A DNA stretch of 64,000 nucleotides from Marsupella aquatica (taxonomy: Eukaryota; Marchantiophyta), in NCBI GenBank assembly GCA_973895155.1, contig OZ316899.1, positions 11,780,001 through 11,844,000 of the forward strand, in the 5' to 3' direction. The notes below the pieces were generated by a model. It was not told the DNA's origin, did no database searches, and saw only the letters and a list, made by a program, of their open reading frames with translations. Of the stretch, positions 45,631 through 57,100 are shown piece by piece (position 1 is the stretch's first letter; the number at the start of each line of letters is the position of its first letter). A program made the translations under genes and the position numbers.

Positions 45631-46235
45631 GATGATACCCTTGCATGGATGATTTCCGACCCTCTTAATTCCCTTTGCTCAGTTTCTTCTTTATCTTCCA
45701 AGTTCAGAGGATCTCATGGCTGAGGAGACGGGACTGCTGGATCACATTTGGCAAGCATTAGACAAGACAAACCAATTTATGGGATGTGGTGGATAGGATG
45801 TTAAGGCTGGGTTGGGTTGATAGGTAGGGGTTATTTGGGATATTTGATTGGATTTTATGTTTGGGGCGTCGATTGTATTCTACTGGCCTTCTTGCTGTGA
45901 TGAGCAATGTCCTGCTATGGACTTTTGAATTCTTCTGCTGGCTCCCCTTGTTTTTGTGGCCCCCAAAATTTATAAAAATTAATGTGTGAAAATGCTAGCC
46001 CAACAATTGCCCACCTTTAATGGCAGAAATCGTTCAGTAATTGCCTGTGTCCAATCTCAGAGTCCTAAACTTAAAATTTCCTCCATGCACACAACCCGTC
46101 TTGAATTTACAACTTGAAATTATAGTTTCTCAAATCTTTGGTATTAATTCATAGTTTTAGTTTCTCATTCCTTGCATGCTTCACTACGTCACTGACTCTG
46201 GCCATATTGTGTTGTTTTCTATCGGGGTAGAAGTC

Positions 46236-46958
46236 ATGGCTTGTCCAAAACGGCCAGCACATAGAGGCGGATCACAGGTGAGGCACGATTCCATGAGTAG
46301 ACATCATCATTGGTCCAATGCACAAATTCATCAAAAAGCCGCTCATGTCTGTGTCATTTGTGACGATGGAGGTGACCTGGTCATGTGTGATGGCCCCTGC
46401 CTGAGACAATTCCATGTCAATTCCTGGTCCACTTATGCACCACAAAATGCATGCCTTGGGGTTGGGCTCCGGGGGGACCATCGGGGTGCTTGGACTTGCT
46501 TTGATTGTGCCACTAATATCAGCAAGTGTGCTCAATGTGGCACAAACGACACTGTTGGGGGGGATCAACCAAAGCTGCAGAAATGTCCTGACAGGTTTTG
46601 TGTTCGTTTTTTTTGTTTGACATGCCTGCCCCATGGTAACTCTCTTTGCCCACTACATATTTGTCCTGCTTGTGGGGAGCCTGATGATGACTACTGGATA
46701 GACATGGTCCATTGTCCCAGATGTCCCACAGCCTGGCACCATGAGTGTTTACTAGCCCTTCAGGCAGAAGGGTATGCATGTGACCGCCAAATTTATTCCC
46801 ACTCTGCACACGGGGTTGATAGGTGGTTTTTGTATTGCCACCTCCATACAATTGACCCTCATTTGCAGACCCCTGCGAGAGACCACTTGACTTGGCTATT
46901 GCTGGATGACACCTCCAGCGCCAACAACAAAACAAGTGGATCAGCACCAACAGGCTGA
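46236..46958 (+). CDS. Tandem PHD-finger protein, EDM2-like (element 2 copy, intact)
   Basis: An uninterrupted frame from ATG 46236 encodes 240 residues. Finger 1: CVICDDGG, CDGPC, FH and WTCFDC. Second block: CAQCGTND, then KCPDRFCVRFFCLTC. Third: CPACGEPDDDYW, then CPRCPTAWHHEC. This is followed by CDRQIYSHSAHGVDRW and a short polar tail. Nearly every Cys/His matches the element 1 copy at 15557-16237, while other positions differ widely, which suggests purifying selection on the zinc ligands before decay. The nearest known architecture I recall is plant EDM2, a chromatin reader at silenced repeats. The stop at 46956 may be bypassed by splicing to the BRCT exon. Acts presumably in the nucleus. 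Confidence 0.75.
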   Translation: MACPKRPAHRGGSQVRHDSMSRHHHWSNAQIHQKAAHVCVICDDGGDLVMCDGPCLRQFHVNSWSTYAPQNACLGVGLRGDHRGAWTCFDCATNISKCAQCGTNDTVGGDQPKLQKCPDRFCVRFFCLTCLPHGNSLCPLHICPACGEPDDDYWIDMVHCPRCPTAWHHECLLALQAEGYACDRQIYSHSAHGVDRWFLYCHLHTIDPHLQTPARDHLTWLLLDDTSSANNKTSGSAPTG

Positions 46959-47859
46959 GCTAAATGAATCCAACATTGCACATCTCACATTTTGGACGTT
47001 TTAATGAAGTGGGCACCTCACTGCGCTGTCAACCATAGCTTAAAGACACCCCGCTACAGTGAGTTGTCGATCAAATTTGTGACTGCATAGTAAATTTGAA
47101 TCTTGCTTTTTCAGTTCAGCCATACATGGTTCTGTCCTGATACTTTTGTACACGATGATACCTCCAAAACTAACTAAGTTAACTTATTTTTTGAAGACTG
47201 ATTAAGTTAATTGAAATTTCAAAGTTAGGGTCTGCACAAGGATGTCTGTGTTTTTTCCACTTTGAGTGAATCATGTGTATGGTAAGAGACCATAACTGTG
47301 AAAGACTAAAGATTCCAAGCAGACTGTTGCCTGGAGTAAAACAACATGCATGCATTGGAGTATGAAAATACATATATAGCTCAAATTATGTATTTGTTTC
47401 TACTCTTAACAAAGGTCATCTTAAGTCGTGTGCCTGACCCATACATTTGTACAATTACAGATGTGACTGGAAATTGGGCAGTTGAATGATATCATTCTCA
47501 GTCCCCACCACTGTCACGTAAGATACAGGTATTCGAATGTGAATTCAGGCTATATGCAGACAAGACAATATAAAGGGCCACATGTATGCTGTGTATACTG
47601 AAGTAGGCTGTCGCTCTACTTTCATCAATGTAATTACATGAACACATGGTGAAAATAATTTGACTGAAGAGTATATGGTTTGTCCTATAACTCCGTGCTG
47701 GAATTTACTGCATGTATTGACTTTTGATCCTGTCATGTGGGCCACAATCAGGGAGCTAGAGTGCACTTTGTGTCATCAGAGAGCATTGGGCTGAAGCATT
47801 GAGGGACAGGCAACGCGGGCACTGGTAATTTTCTATTGGATTTTATTACAGGTGGCATC
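46959..47859 (+). other. Gap between PHD and BRCT in element 2, probable intron
   Basis: No supported gene. Ends with a pyrimidine-rich acceptor 'ttttattacag' just before the BRCT ATG at 47860, aligned with the acceptor in element 1. Confidence 0.4.
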
Positions 47860-48193
47860 ATGCCTTCCAAATGGAAGCGTGAACTTCTCCCCCTTCCAAC
47901 TTCCCAGTGTGCTCCCATCTTCCAAGGGGTCAGAGTCTTTTCTGTCCCAGGTATTCAGAGTGCAAGATTGGATATCCTTAGGAGAAAACTCATTGAGCGT
48001 CACGGTACAGAGACACAATCTCAACTACAGGACACTGAAGTCACCCATATTATTGCAGAAACATGGGAACATTGTCTGAAAATGGCATCTTGGTCGGTTT
48101 TCTATGACAAAGTCTTCTTGAGGCATGTCAAAATACTTTCAGCAGAATGGATGTCTAACTCCCTTAGAAAAGGGAGTGTCCAAGATCCTGATA

Positions 48194-48403
48194 CTTCATA
48201 GTTGGGTTGTACCTTCCTTAGGTGTAAAATGTGATGTTGTACCTGGTCGTTTGAATCAGACTTCCATTTTTATTAAACAAGAGGGTGTTTACTATGGTCA
48301 GTGCAGTGAACTTTGTGGAACTAATCATGCCTTTATGCCTATTGTCGTAGAGGTTGTTTCCTTGGATGATTATGTTTCTTGGGTATCCAATAAATTGGAC
48401 TAG
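48194..48403 (+). pseudogene. cox2: cox2 3' end (cytochrome c oxidase subunit 2), mitochondrial origin
   Basis: The C-terminal 69 codons of COX2 are intact to the TAG at 48401. They contain the CuA-site signature ([20 protein letters not shown], with both Cys, the His and the Met) and the closing [15 protein letters not shown]. The reading frame opens inside the BRCT gene, so it is not expressible as COX2. No codon needs C-to-U editing to give the conserved residues I can judge. Confidence 0.9.
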
Positions 48404-48484
48404 AAAGCAAACAAAATACCGTCTTCCATTTTGCTTTTCCGTGCGTTTGATCCCCGCCGACTTGCTTGACTGTTTCATCTCTCA

Positions 48485-48879
48485 AAACCTACGTGGCTTT
48501 GTGCGCTTGGGCTGTCATCCCCTTCGATTATGGTATGGTTTTTTCAGATCTAAATGTTGGGGTTTTGTATCTATTTGCGATATCTTCACTCGGAGTGTAT
48601 GGAATTATTACGGCAGGCTGGGCAAGTAACTCCAAGTATGCTTTTTTGGGAGCATTACGATCTGCCGCTCAAATGGTTTCCTACGAAGTTTCCATAGGAT
48701 TGCTTCTGATATCCGTCATACTATGCGCAGGTTCCTGCAACTTTAGCGAGATTGTTCTAGCGCAAACACGGATATGGTTTGTTTTCCCTTGTTTCCTGTG
48801 TTTCTCATGTTTTTCATTTCTTGTTTAGCAGAAACAAATCGAGCTCCTTTCGATCTACCAGAGGCCGAGGCAGAACTCG
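48485..48879 (+). pseudogene. nad1: nad1 internal fragment (NADH dehydrogenase subunit 1), mitochondrial origin
   Basis: Covers roughly residues 85-220 of ND1: [49 protein letters not shown], then [10 protein letters not shown] one-base frameshift near 48786-48795 is followed, in the next frame, by [20 protein letters not shown]. The gene is continuous over positions that carry introns in flowering plants (known from memory as i394 and i477), and conserved residues are encoded directly. Confidence 0.88.
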
Positions 48880-49587
48880 AATAAAGCGGGAGAGGAGAAA
48901 GAAGCTTCTTTGGAATTCACTTTTTTTTTGCAAAATGGTTAGTAATGTGCCGCATTTGTTTGAGAGCAAGTACAATAGCGTCCAAATGATGAAAGACAGT
49001 CGAGATTGGCACAAGGCTCGTAGAATTGCAGGGAGAGGTGGGAGTAGGGTTCCGTCTATTGACCAGATCACAAAAGTATACAACAACATTATCCCATATG
49101 AGACAGAACCCATCCCAGACCGTACCATGTTCGGAGGTGTGAGGGCTGTAATACTTGACAAGTCTATCAACTAAGCCATATAGGGTCTGTCGTTTCAAGA
49201 GGGAGATCAGTAGAAGAGGTGGTACAGTGATTGAGAAGCTCACTAATGAGACCACCCATCTCATTGCTCCTTCATATTCTAAGGCATGCCGAGAGTATGG
49301 AAAGTCCACAGTACAATGGCTCATCACACATGGGCTGCGTGTGGTCTGCCCTGAATGGGTCAGGTAGTCCCTTTCAACAAATATGCGATTAGATGAGCAT
49401 AAATATGATTTAAATGAAATATGGCCAGCAAAGCCATTCATTCCCTATGACGACCCAAAATATGTTACTTATGAGTTCCAGACCACGGATGAAGAGTTTT
49501 CCGATAGTGCGTATGATTCTGTTAGCCCTAATGATTATGAATAAGTAAGGTCTCAACTGTCTGTATGCTAGACGGTTACATTTTTGA

Positions 49588-49593
49588 AATAAA
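49588..49593 (+). terminator. Polyadenylation signal of element 2 BRCT unit
   Basis: AATAAA in TTTGAAATAAA, 44 bases after the BRCT stop, the same context as 17764 in element 1. Confidence 0.55.
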
Positions 49594-49910
49594 CTTTTGT
49601 GTGTTATTTTTGGTCTACAAGACATTACTCCTTTTCATCCTCCAAATGTCTTGGTTTTGCATGTGGAGATGTATGGCAGTGTATGATGTACGTTGTACCA
49701 TTGACTGGTCAACGACCAAGCACTTCACTGATTATTGCAAGTCTGTTATGATGTTGCTACCTGTAGTGAGCAGATGATACGTGAGCAGGTCGGGCGCCAG
49801 CACAGACTGGACTCGATAGTGAGTGTCTTTAGCGTCTGTGATATTTCCTTCATGAAACTTGCATGTGTCCCTCCATGTACTTAGAATATGCAATTGTATA
49901 AGCCTATCTA

Positions 49911-50929
49911 GTGCAAAGGGTACATAGCCAAGGGGTGCCTACGACAGCTGAAGGTATGGATCAGGCAAATGAGGATGGACAGTTGGGGCAAAGGAATCAG
50001 AGACATACCAATGAACTGCAACTCCCTTTGCATCACCCACTGAGGATTACACGTCATGACTCCAAGTTGTGGAATAGAGAGGTGCTTAGAGCAAGCCGGG
50101 GCAAAAATGCCCGGATGAGATGCCCTTGCATGCAATGTTGAGGATACCACTCGATGACCCTGAACCAAGTGCATTCTCATCTTCAAAGGCATGGAAGAAA
50201 TCCAATCCGCAGGGTGTGGAATGTGCCAGAGGAAGAGGATTCATTGGATGATGAATGGAGAGCAAATTTTGAAAATGTGAATACAGCAAGACGCTCTGCA
50301 TTCTTTCATAACGTCACTGGTCATGCAGGTAACAAAGACGAAGATGAGTATGTTCCACAGGGAGGTCCCGAGACTTCTAATGAGGACGGGGTAGATGTTC
50401 CTAGGATGGTTTCAGACATTTTTCAAGACCTGGATGCACTTTATGAAGATGCAGAGGCACAGGGGGACGAAGAACCAGACATGCATGGTGCAGATCCATT
50501 GGACCAAGAAGAGTTTGACATTGGAGAAGAAGCTGAAGATGATGGTCAATTCTTGGGAACTGGGGCCTACTTGAGGAAGCTACGTCCCCATTGTATGGTG
50601 GTGCAAATTGCTCCAAACTAGGGTTCATAGTGATGTTCCTCAATATATGTGGATGTCATCGTGTGCGCAACATATGTGTAATAGAGTTGTTGATGTTCCT
50701 ACAGAGGACAGTACTACCCGCTGGAAACATTGCTCCTAAGAACATGTATGAGGCAAAGAAGGTGATGAGCAAACTTGGTTTGAATTATGTGTCCATCCAT
50801 GCCCAGATGGCCATGTACTTTTCACAAAAGAATATGCTGATTGCCTATCTTGCCCTATCTGCGGAAAGCACAGATATAAGAACGTGGGGAAGTCAACTCA
50901 ACCTGCTAAGGTCCTACGGCATTTCCCTC
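49911..50929 (+). pseudogene. TNP2 transposase of element 2, 5' part, split by gypsy
   Basis: Homologous to the element 1 TNP2 N-terminus. It has LHHPLRITRHDSKLWNRE, the MRCPCMQC motif followed at once by TGA (50142), the RxxWNVPEEEDSLDDEWRANFENVNTAR acidic region, then a frameshift near 50580. It continues with CSKLGFIVMFLNICG and PKNMYEAKKVMSKLGLNY. Near 50900 another frame reads AKVLRHFP and stops at the gypsy target site (CCCTC, 50925). The remaining coding sequence resumes at 63417. Both frameshifts and the insertion make it inactive. Confidence 0.8.
50925..50929. repeat. Gypsy target-site duplication, left copy
   Basis: CCCTC immediately before the LTR TG. Identical CCCTC follows the other LTR at 63417-63421. 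Confidence 0.9.
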
Positions 50930-53900
50930 TGTCAAACACTTGCCAAGGAGCTTAAGCGGCTTTTCTCCCCAAAAGACTACCTAATACCTGCTCCATGTCA
51001 TACCAGGGTCACAAAGGATTGACAAAACTTCTGAAGTGTGCTTACAATGTCCAATCACTCCATACATAAGTAGTTTCAACTCTCCACTTCTAGAGAGGTA
51101 GTCCCCTTGACTACTTTTGTACTCACCCCTTCCCCTCTCCTCTACTCCAAGGATCAGCAAGGGGGATCTCCGCTCCAAGCTGTCACCTTAGAGTAGATTC
51201 TCACACAAACACCCAAGAACCCAAAGTACTTTCCTCTTCAAGCTTAAGTCTCCTCAAGACCCTCAAAGTAGTGTTACCCCTCAACCTTGCCCCCCTGGCC
51301 TTGGTTTGGGTCCACACATCCCCTTTGAGCCCTAGAGAAGGCTCCTCTATCTAAGGACTCTTCCTCTTGTTCTTACTTCTTGTTAACACCACACACCAAG
51401 CAAAGTACTTTCCACCCTCAAGCTATAATCCTCTCTAAGTCTCAAAGTAATGCTATACCTTAACCTTGCCTCCTTGGCCTTGGTTTTGTACTAGCACATC
51501 CCCTTCAAGCTTAGACCAAGATTATACCATAGCATGGACTCTTCTCTTGCTCTCATATACTTCAAATGCACTCACACTTAATGGTCACAATGAAGATTGG
51601 TAAGTCTCCTTTTATTGCATCACCTTTACAACAAAAGTTCACTACACATTCTCCACACTAAGCATGGACCACCTCTCCTTTCTCAAGCTTAGCCCTACCT
51701 TGGCAAGGTAGAGATTTCACTTAAGAGATGAGACTCCCGGTCCCTAACAAATGAAAACTTCCTCCTTATATACTATCTCCTTCCACATCACACCAAGCTT
51801 GACCTGGGGTCCAACTATACCTCCCCCAAGTCCTCCTAACACACAAAGTCCAACTCTATAGTTCATAGCCCACCCTACTACTTGCTATTTTGCCTCCTTC
51901 CAAGCCCTGGAATATGCCACACATGAGTGGTATGCTTTGACTTCCAAACCTACTCCCACTTATGGTCCTCCTCACCAGCTTACCAACCCACTTGAAAGCT
52001 CGCAAAAAGAGTGAGTGAGTCTCAAGTTGTGCCTAGTCAAAGTTGGCCTTATTTTACTTAACCCCTTTACTACCCTAAGTAAACTACCCCCTATATTTAC
52101 TTTTCTTAACTTGATGGCCTTACACCTTTGGCCAAAGGTAAGTACCCTTCTCTAGAGCCTAACTCAAGTGGTATGGGTGCAAGAAAGGTCAGCCCCTAAA
52201 TCTGGTATTCATTCCCCTATGCCGACTTTGGTTTGCAAGTTGTCGGGACTCCCTCGTGGCCTCGGTTAAAAATATATTTGAGTGATTACTTTTCTGGGGT
52301 TCCACCTTCACCAGGGGGTGCCTTATCTTCCCCTAACTCAGCACAAAAAAATTTGGGCCCCAACGGATACCTCTAGCCAAAGTTATGCCCATTCTCCCAA
52401 GGCCTGTTTTTGGTGTAAAGCGGGTGTAAGCGGCGGCCCGATTACACTTACCTTACATGCCCCTTATGGGGATTCCACGTGTCATGAGGGGAGAGCACTC
52501 TCATTATACTCATGTTTCTTATGAAGAAATTGTAAGGACAGCAATGTTTGCAGCCATTTCTCTCTCGTGAATTCAATCTAAAACCACAGCATTCTCTATT
52601 GGATTCTTTCTTGTGCAGCAGTCCAGCTGATCAGCCGCCAGCCCCTCAATTTCACAGCCACCATAGCTCACAGCCAGCCTAGTCAATTTCGCAGCTAGCC
52701 CACCTCTTCAATTTTGCCGCTAGCAACACAGTCAATTTCGCAGCTAGCAGCACAGTCACATCAGCGCATTTACAGCACAACAACAGCAGATTTGAAGCAC
52801 AGCAGCAGCAACCATAGCTTGATTCCTTCTCAGTCAAGCAGGTCTCTCTTCTCAATTTCGTAGCTGCCCACCTTTGCAATTTCGCAGCTAGCAGCAGCAT
52901 CATTCAATTCAGCAGCATCAAGGCAGCAGCCAGCCAATTCTCATGAGCATCTCGTGCCTGATTAGTAGGAGCACCTCTAATCTAGTGTGCAGCTGTCATA
53001 GCAGCAAGCAGCCTTCCCAATTCAAAGCCAGCAGCGATCCTAATTTGCAGCCATAGCTCTTTTCCTTCTCAGCAGCCATAGCTTCTTCAATCAGCAACAG
53101 CCCTTGCTTCTTCAATCAGCAGCAGCCATTTCAATTCAGCCGCCCTTCCTTCAATTCAGCCGCCCTTGTGCTCAATTGATTCCTCAAGTAATCATGCAGC
53201 ACCTTTGGACAGCCTCCCGGTGCTTGACGTCCTCACCAGCCTCGTGCTTGCTCCTCCTTGCCTCGTGCTCGCTCCTCCTTGCCTCGTGCTCGCCGCGTGA
53301 TCGTCGCCCACGCGGTTTACACTTAGAAAAAAAATACATTTTTTTTTGGAAAAACAGCATTTTGGGGCGATTTTGGACCCCCCTCCAAAACTCACACATA
53401 AGTCCAAAAGGACTTCTGAGTAGCTCCACTGATTCTATGGACATAGGACTATGTCCGGGTTTACTAAGATATAAACAAAACCCTATAACAACTTTTCTAA
53501 AATTAGGCAAAGAGGGTCAAGTCTTTATGTCTTCCAAAATTCTTCTCAACTTTGAGATGCTCCCAAAAAGTAACCAAGTGTGACAAAGTTGTCCCACAAG
53601 TTTCTAGGGATAGAGGGGACCATACTTAACCCACTTCCAAACTTGGAACCCCTACATTTACCCATCAGCTATTTTTCCCGGGACCCGCTATTTGGTAACT
53701 TTGATTTTTGCCAAAATACTTATAACTCCTAGGTTAAGACCCCACTTGACTTCATACTTTTTCAGGGTTCCCTAGGGACCTCCCAGCACCCATGGGAGAA
53801 ATATCAGCCAAAAATAAGATGTCCGGTGTCGGGTCATTTTTCGGTCCCGACTTAGTCGCCTATTATAACTAAGGACGGACTAGTTTCCTGCCCCTCCTAT

Positions 53901-54091
53901 AGTAACTTGCTTACCCCTAGATAACTTTGCATAACTAAATTCCCTCTTACCTCTACTAAGCTTCCCTTCTTACTTAAGTGCCCTAAACCTAGCTACTCTG
54001 ATAGCACTAAAACTTTTTCCCTAACTATTTCCTCTTCTAAACGAAAGAATGTCATGTTTCTCTACACTAGCTGACACTGAGCCATCCCACA
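50930..54091 (-). repeat. Gypsy 3' LTR
   Basis: Starts TGTCAAACAC and ends CCATCCCACA in plus orientation. It contains a field of imperfect repeats of 'caatttcgcagctagc' and CAGCAGC words (about 52640-53160). Small open frames inside the LTR occur identically in both LTRs and have no recognisable domain. Confidence 0.95.
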
Positions 54092-54093
54092 TA

Positions 54094-54105
54094 GCCCCCT
54101 ACTTA
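54094..54105 (-). other. Gypsy polypurine tract (weak)
   Basis: Next to the 3' LTR the minus strand reads AAGTAGGGGGCTA. It is short and imperfect as a plus-strand primer but in the right place. Confidence 0.4.
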
Positions 54106-54131
54106 AGTGTGCAGCGTCCCCGCAAACACAC

Positions 54132-57100
54132 TTATTCCTGATTAAAGTACCTTTTCAACCTATCATGATGCACTCTAGTAGGGAACACCTCTCCTTCAAG
54201 AGTAGCAAGCTGAATTGACCCATTAGCATAAACCTGGTGAACAACATAAGGACCCAACCACCGAGTATGCAACTTGCCTGGAAAATGAGCATACCTACTG
54301 TCATAGAGTAATACCAGTTGTCCAGCAAGTAAAGAAGTTGGCTTCTTCAACTTCTTGTCATGATGTTGCTTCACTTGAGCTTGCTTCTTCTTCACTTGCT
54401 TGCTTGCCTCTTCCCGGATTTCCTCCAACTCCTCCAGCTGGTAAGCTCTCTCCATTAAACTCTGGTCAGCCTCCATTCTCTCCTCCACACTTACCCTCAA
54501 AGTAGGCACTTCAAACTCAACAGGTACAAGGGAGTGTTGTCCAAATACTAGGTAGAAAGGACTATGGCCGGTTGTGGTCTTGAAAGCAAGGTTGTAGGAG
54601 TACACAGCTGAGTATAATTTGTCATCCCAATCAGTCTTGTGTGCCGCCACGGTTTTGTTCAAGATCTTGCCAATGATGCCATTAGCTCTCTCCGTTAATC
54701 CATTGGCCTTGGGGTGATAGGGGGTGGTCTTCCTATGCTTAATCAAGTAATGGTTAGTGAGCTCCTCCACAACTTCATTCAAGAAGTGAGTCCCCCTATC
54801 ACTAACCAGCTCTAGAGGTGGCCCAAATCTGGTAAAAATCTGTTGATACATGAACCTTGCTACTGTGAGAGCATTATCCTTGCTGGTTGGTCTTGCCTCT
54901 ACCCACTTAGTAGCATAATCAGTTGCAAGAAGGATGTATCGATTCCTTCTAGACCTGGTCACAGGAGTGATGGGACCTATGAAATCTATACCCCACTTCT
55001 CAAAAGGTGCAAGAGGTAAGATGGTGGTAAGAGGGTGATGCCTTGAGTGAGCTGGCTTACCTGTCCTTTGGCAAGGGTCACATCCCCTCACAAAAAGACT
55101 TACATCCTTATGAAGTGTTGGCCACCAATACCCTGCATCAAGAATTTTCCTTGCTGTTGTTGCACTTGCATAATGGCCACCAGCCTCCTCCTCATGCATA
55201 GCTCTCATCACAATGGAGATTTCCTTCTTCTCCAAACACCTCCTTAGTCTCCCATCAACTCCTTCCTTGTGAAGGACACCCTTCACCAATAAGTAAGGTC
55301 TGATTTTTCTCAGGAAAACAGCAGCCTCCTCTTGGTTCAAATCTCTTGGTAGCCGGGTTGTGAGAAGAAATTGGATGATATCCAAATACCATGTATCTCC
55401 TCCACTTCCCACATGAAAGAGGTCTTCATCTGGAAACTGATCATCCACCTCCTTCAAGTCCTCTTCTCCTTCAATCCTTGAGAAGAAGTCTGCATTCCCA
55501 TGCTTCTTACCAGGCCTGACCCTCACCTCATAATCAAACTCTTGGAGCAACAAGATCCACCTTGCCACTCTACCAGTTACATCAGGTTTATTCACCATAT
55601 ACTTGAGAGCATTGTGATCAGTATGAAAGACCACCTTATAGCCCAACAAGTAGTGCCTAAACTTCTTACAAAAGTAGATGATTCCTAGAGCTTCTCTATC
55701 GGTTGGTGAGTAATTCTTTTCAGCTGGTGCCAATAGTCTACTTGCAAAGTAGATAGGGTGATCCCTATTCTGGTCATCAAGTTGACTAAGCACCACACCA
55801 ATACAAAAGCCAGACACATCCACATACACATGAAATTCTCTACTCCAATCTGGTGCTATCAAGATAGGGGCTTCAACCAACCTGTTCTTCAACTCCTGAA
55901 AACTTGCTAGCCTCTCAACTGAGGGTTCAACCTCAGCCCCCTTCTTAAGCATGCTGGTTAGGGGTAAAGCTACTTTAGCAAAGTCCTTAATGAACCTTCT
56001 ATAGTAGTTTAAACATCCCAAGAATCCCCTCAACTCTGTCACTGAAGTTGGAAACTTGACAGCCATCCAAACAGCAACCTTCTCTTGGTCCACTTCTATG
56101 CCCTTCTTGGATACCTTGTGGCCAAGTAGTATCCCTTCTTCCACACCAAAGAAGCACTTCCCTGGGTGAAGCTTCAAACCAACTTCCCTACATCTTTGGA
56201 AGGTCATCCTCAAATGTTCAACATGGTCCTTCCCCCTTCCAAAAACAGCAAAGTCATCTATGAATACTTCCAAGAACTTTCTCAAGTAGTCATGAAAGAT
56301 ATTCATCATCAACCTTTGGAACATACCAGGGGCATTACAAAGACCAAAAGGCATCCTCCGAAAGGCATAAATCCCCCACTCAGTAGTAAAGGCTGTCTTC
56401 AACTGGTCCTCCTTCCTTATCCAAATCTGGTTGTAACCTGAGTACCCATCTAGGAAGCTATACACTTCCCAACCAGCTACTAAATCAAGTACCATATCAG
56501 TAAATGGAATGGGATAGTGGTCCTTCTTAGTGGCCTCATTGAGTTTCCTAAAGTCTTGGCAAACTCGGATCTTAGGCTTACCATCCAAGCCTGGTTTCTT
56601 TGGTACTATGACAATTGGAGAAACCCACTCACTATTCAACACAGGATAGATGAAACCTGCTTCCAGCAATTTGTCTATCTCTTCCTTCACCATCAAGGAG
56701 TACTTGGGATTCATCCGATATTGCCTTTGTCTCACAGGTGAAGCTCCTAGCATCAAGTCGATTCTATGCTCACCAAGTTCAGGGTTTACACCAGTAAGAT
56801 CCAAGTGACTCCAAGCAAACACATCCACATATTCACCTAGCAAATCTTGGATAGTTTTCTCTTCACCTGATCCCAGGGCATTTCCCAAGTTGAAGGTCTT
56901 GTCTTGCTGGACAGAGATGGTTCTGTACTGCTCAGCTCGAATCACCTCCATCTTGTTCCTCATTGTGGAGTCAAAAGTGCCCTCAAGTTGTGCCAACCTC
57001 ATGCCTCCATAGACGGGTGCATTTTCAGCACTTAACTCCTCCTTCTCCTTGCTTGAATGCTGGTCTTCCTGAGTCTCATCCTCCTCTGAGTTTGCAGCCT

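Larger units (their letters stand above)
48194..48879 (+). other. Nuclear mitochondrial insertion (NUMT) with cox2 and nad1 fragments
   Basis: About 690 bp of mitochondrial DNA lie between BRCT1 and BRCT2. The left edge is near 'cttcatagttgg' and the right edge near 'gcagaactcg', where nad1 homology stops mid-gene. No target duplication was seen. The two fragments are adjacent on the same strand with about 85 bp between them, which may preserve the donor mitochondrial gene order. Confidence 0.85.
47860..49544 (+). pseudogene. Twin BRCT protein, element 2 copy, split by mitochondrial DNA
   Basis: BRCT1 is open from 47860 to about 48193: FQGVRVFSVPG, DTEVTHIIAETW and [13 protein letters not shown] match the element 1 protein. 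The frame then runs into mitochondrial DNA. Past 48879 the linker (to about 49110) and BRCT2 resume: MFGGVRAVILDK, a frame change near 49175, then RRGGTVIEKLTNETTHLIAP and VVCPEWV, with TAG at 49365. An acidic Ser/Asp tail ends at TAA 49542. The downstream AATAAA (49588) is in the same TTTGAAATAAA context as in element 1. This copy cannot make a full protein. Confidence 0.7.

Noticed and set aside
48194-48879. The whole window being mitochondrial
   Set aside because: Only about 690 bp is mitochondrial, it is truncated on both sides inside a transposon gene, and nad1 is frameshifted.
53104-53583. 159-codon plus-strand frame in the gypsy LTR (and its twin at 62429-62908)
   Set aside because: It duplicates exactly because the LTRs are identical, is Ser/Leu low complexity, and is antisense to the element.
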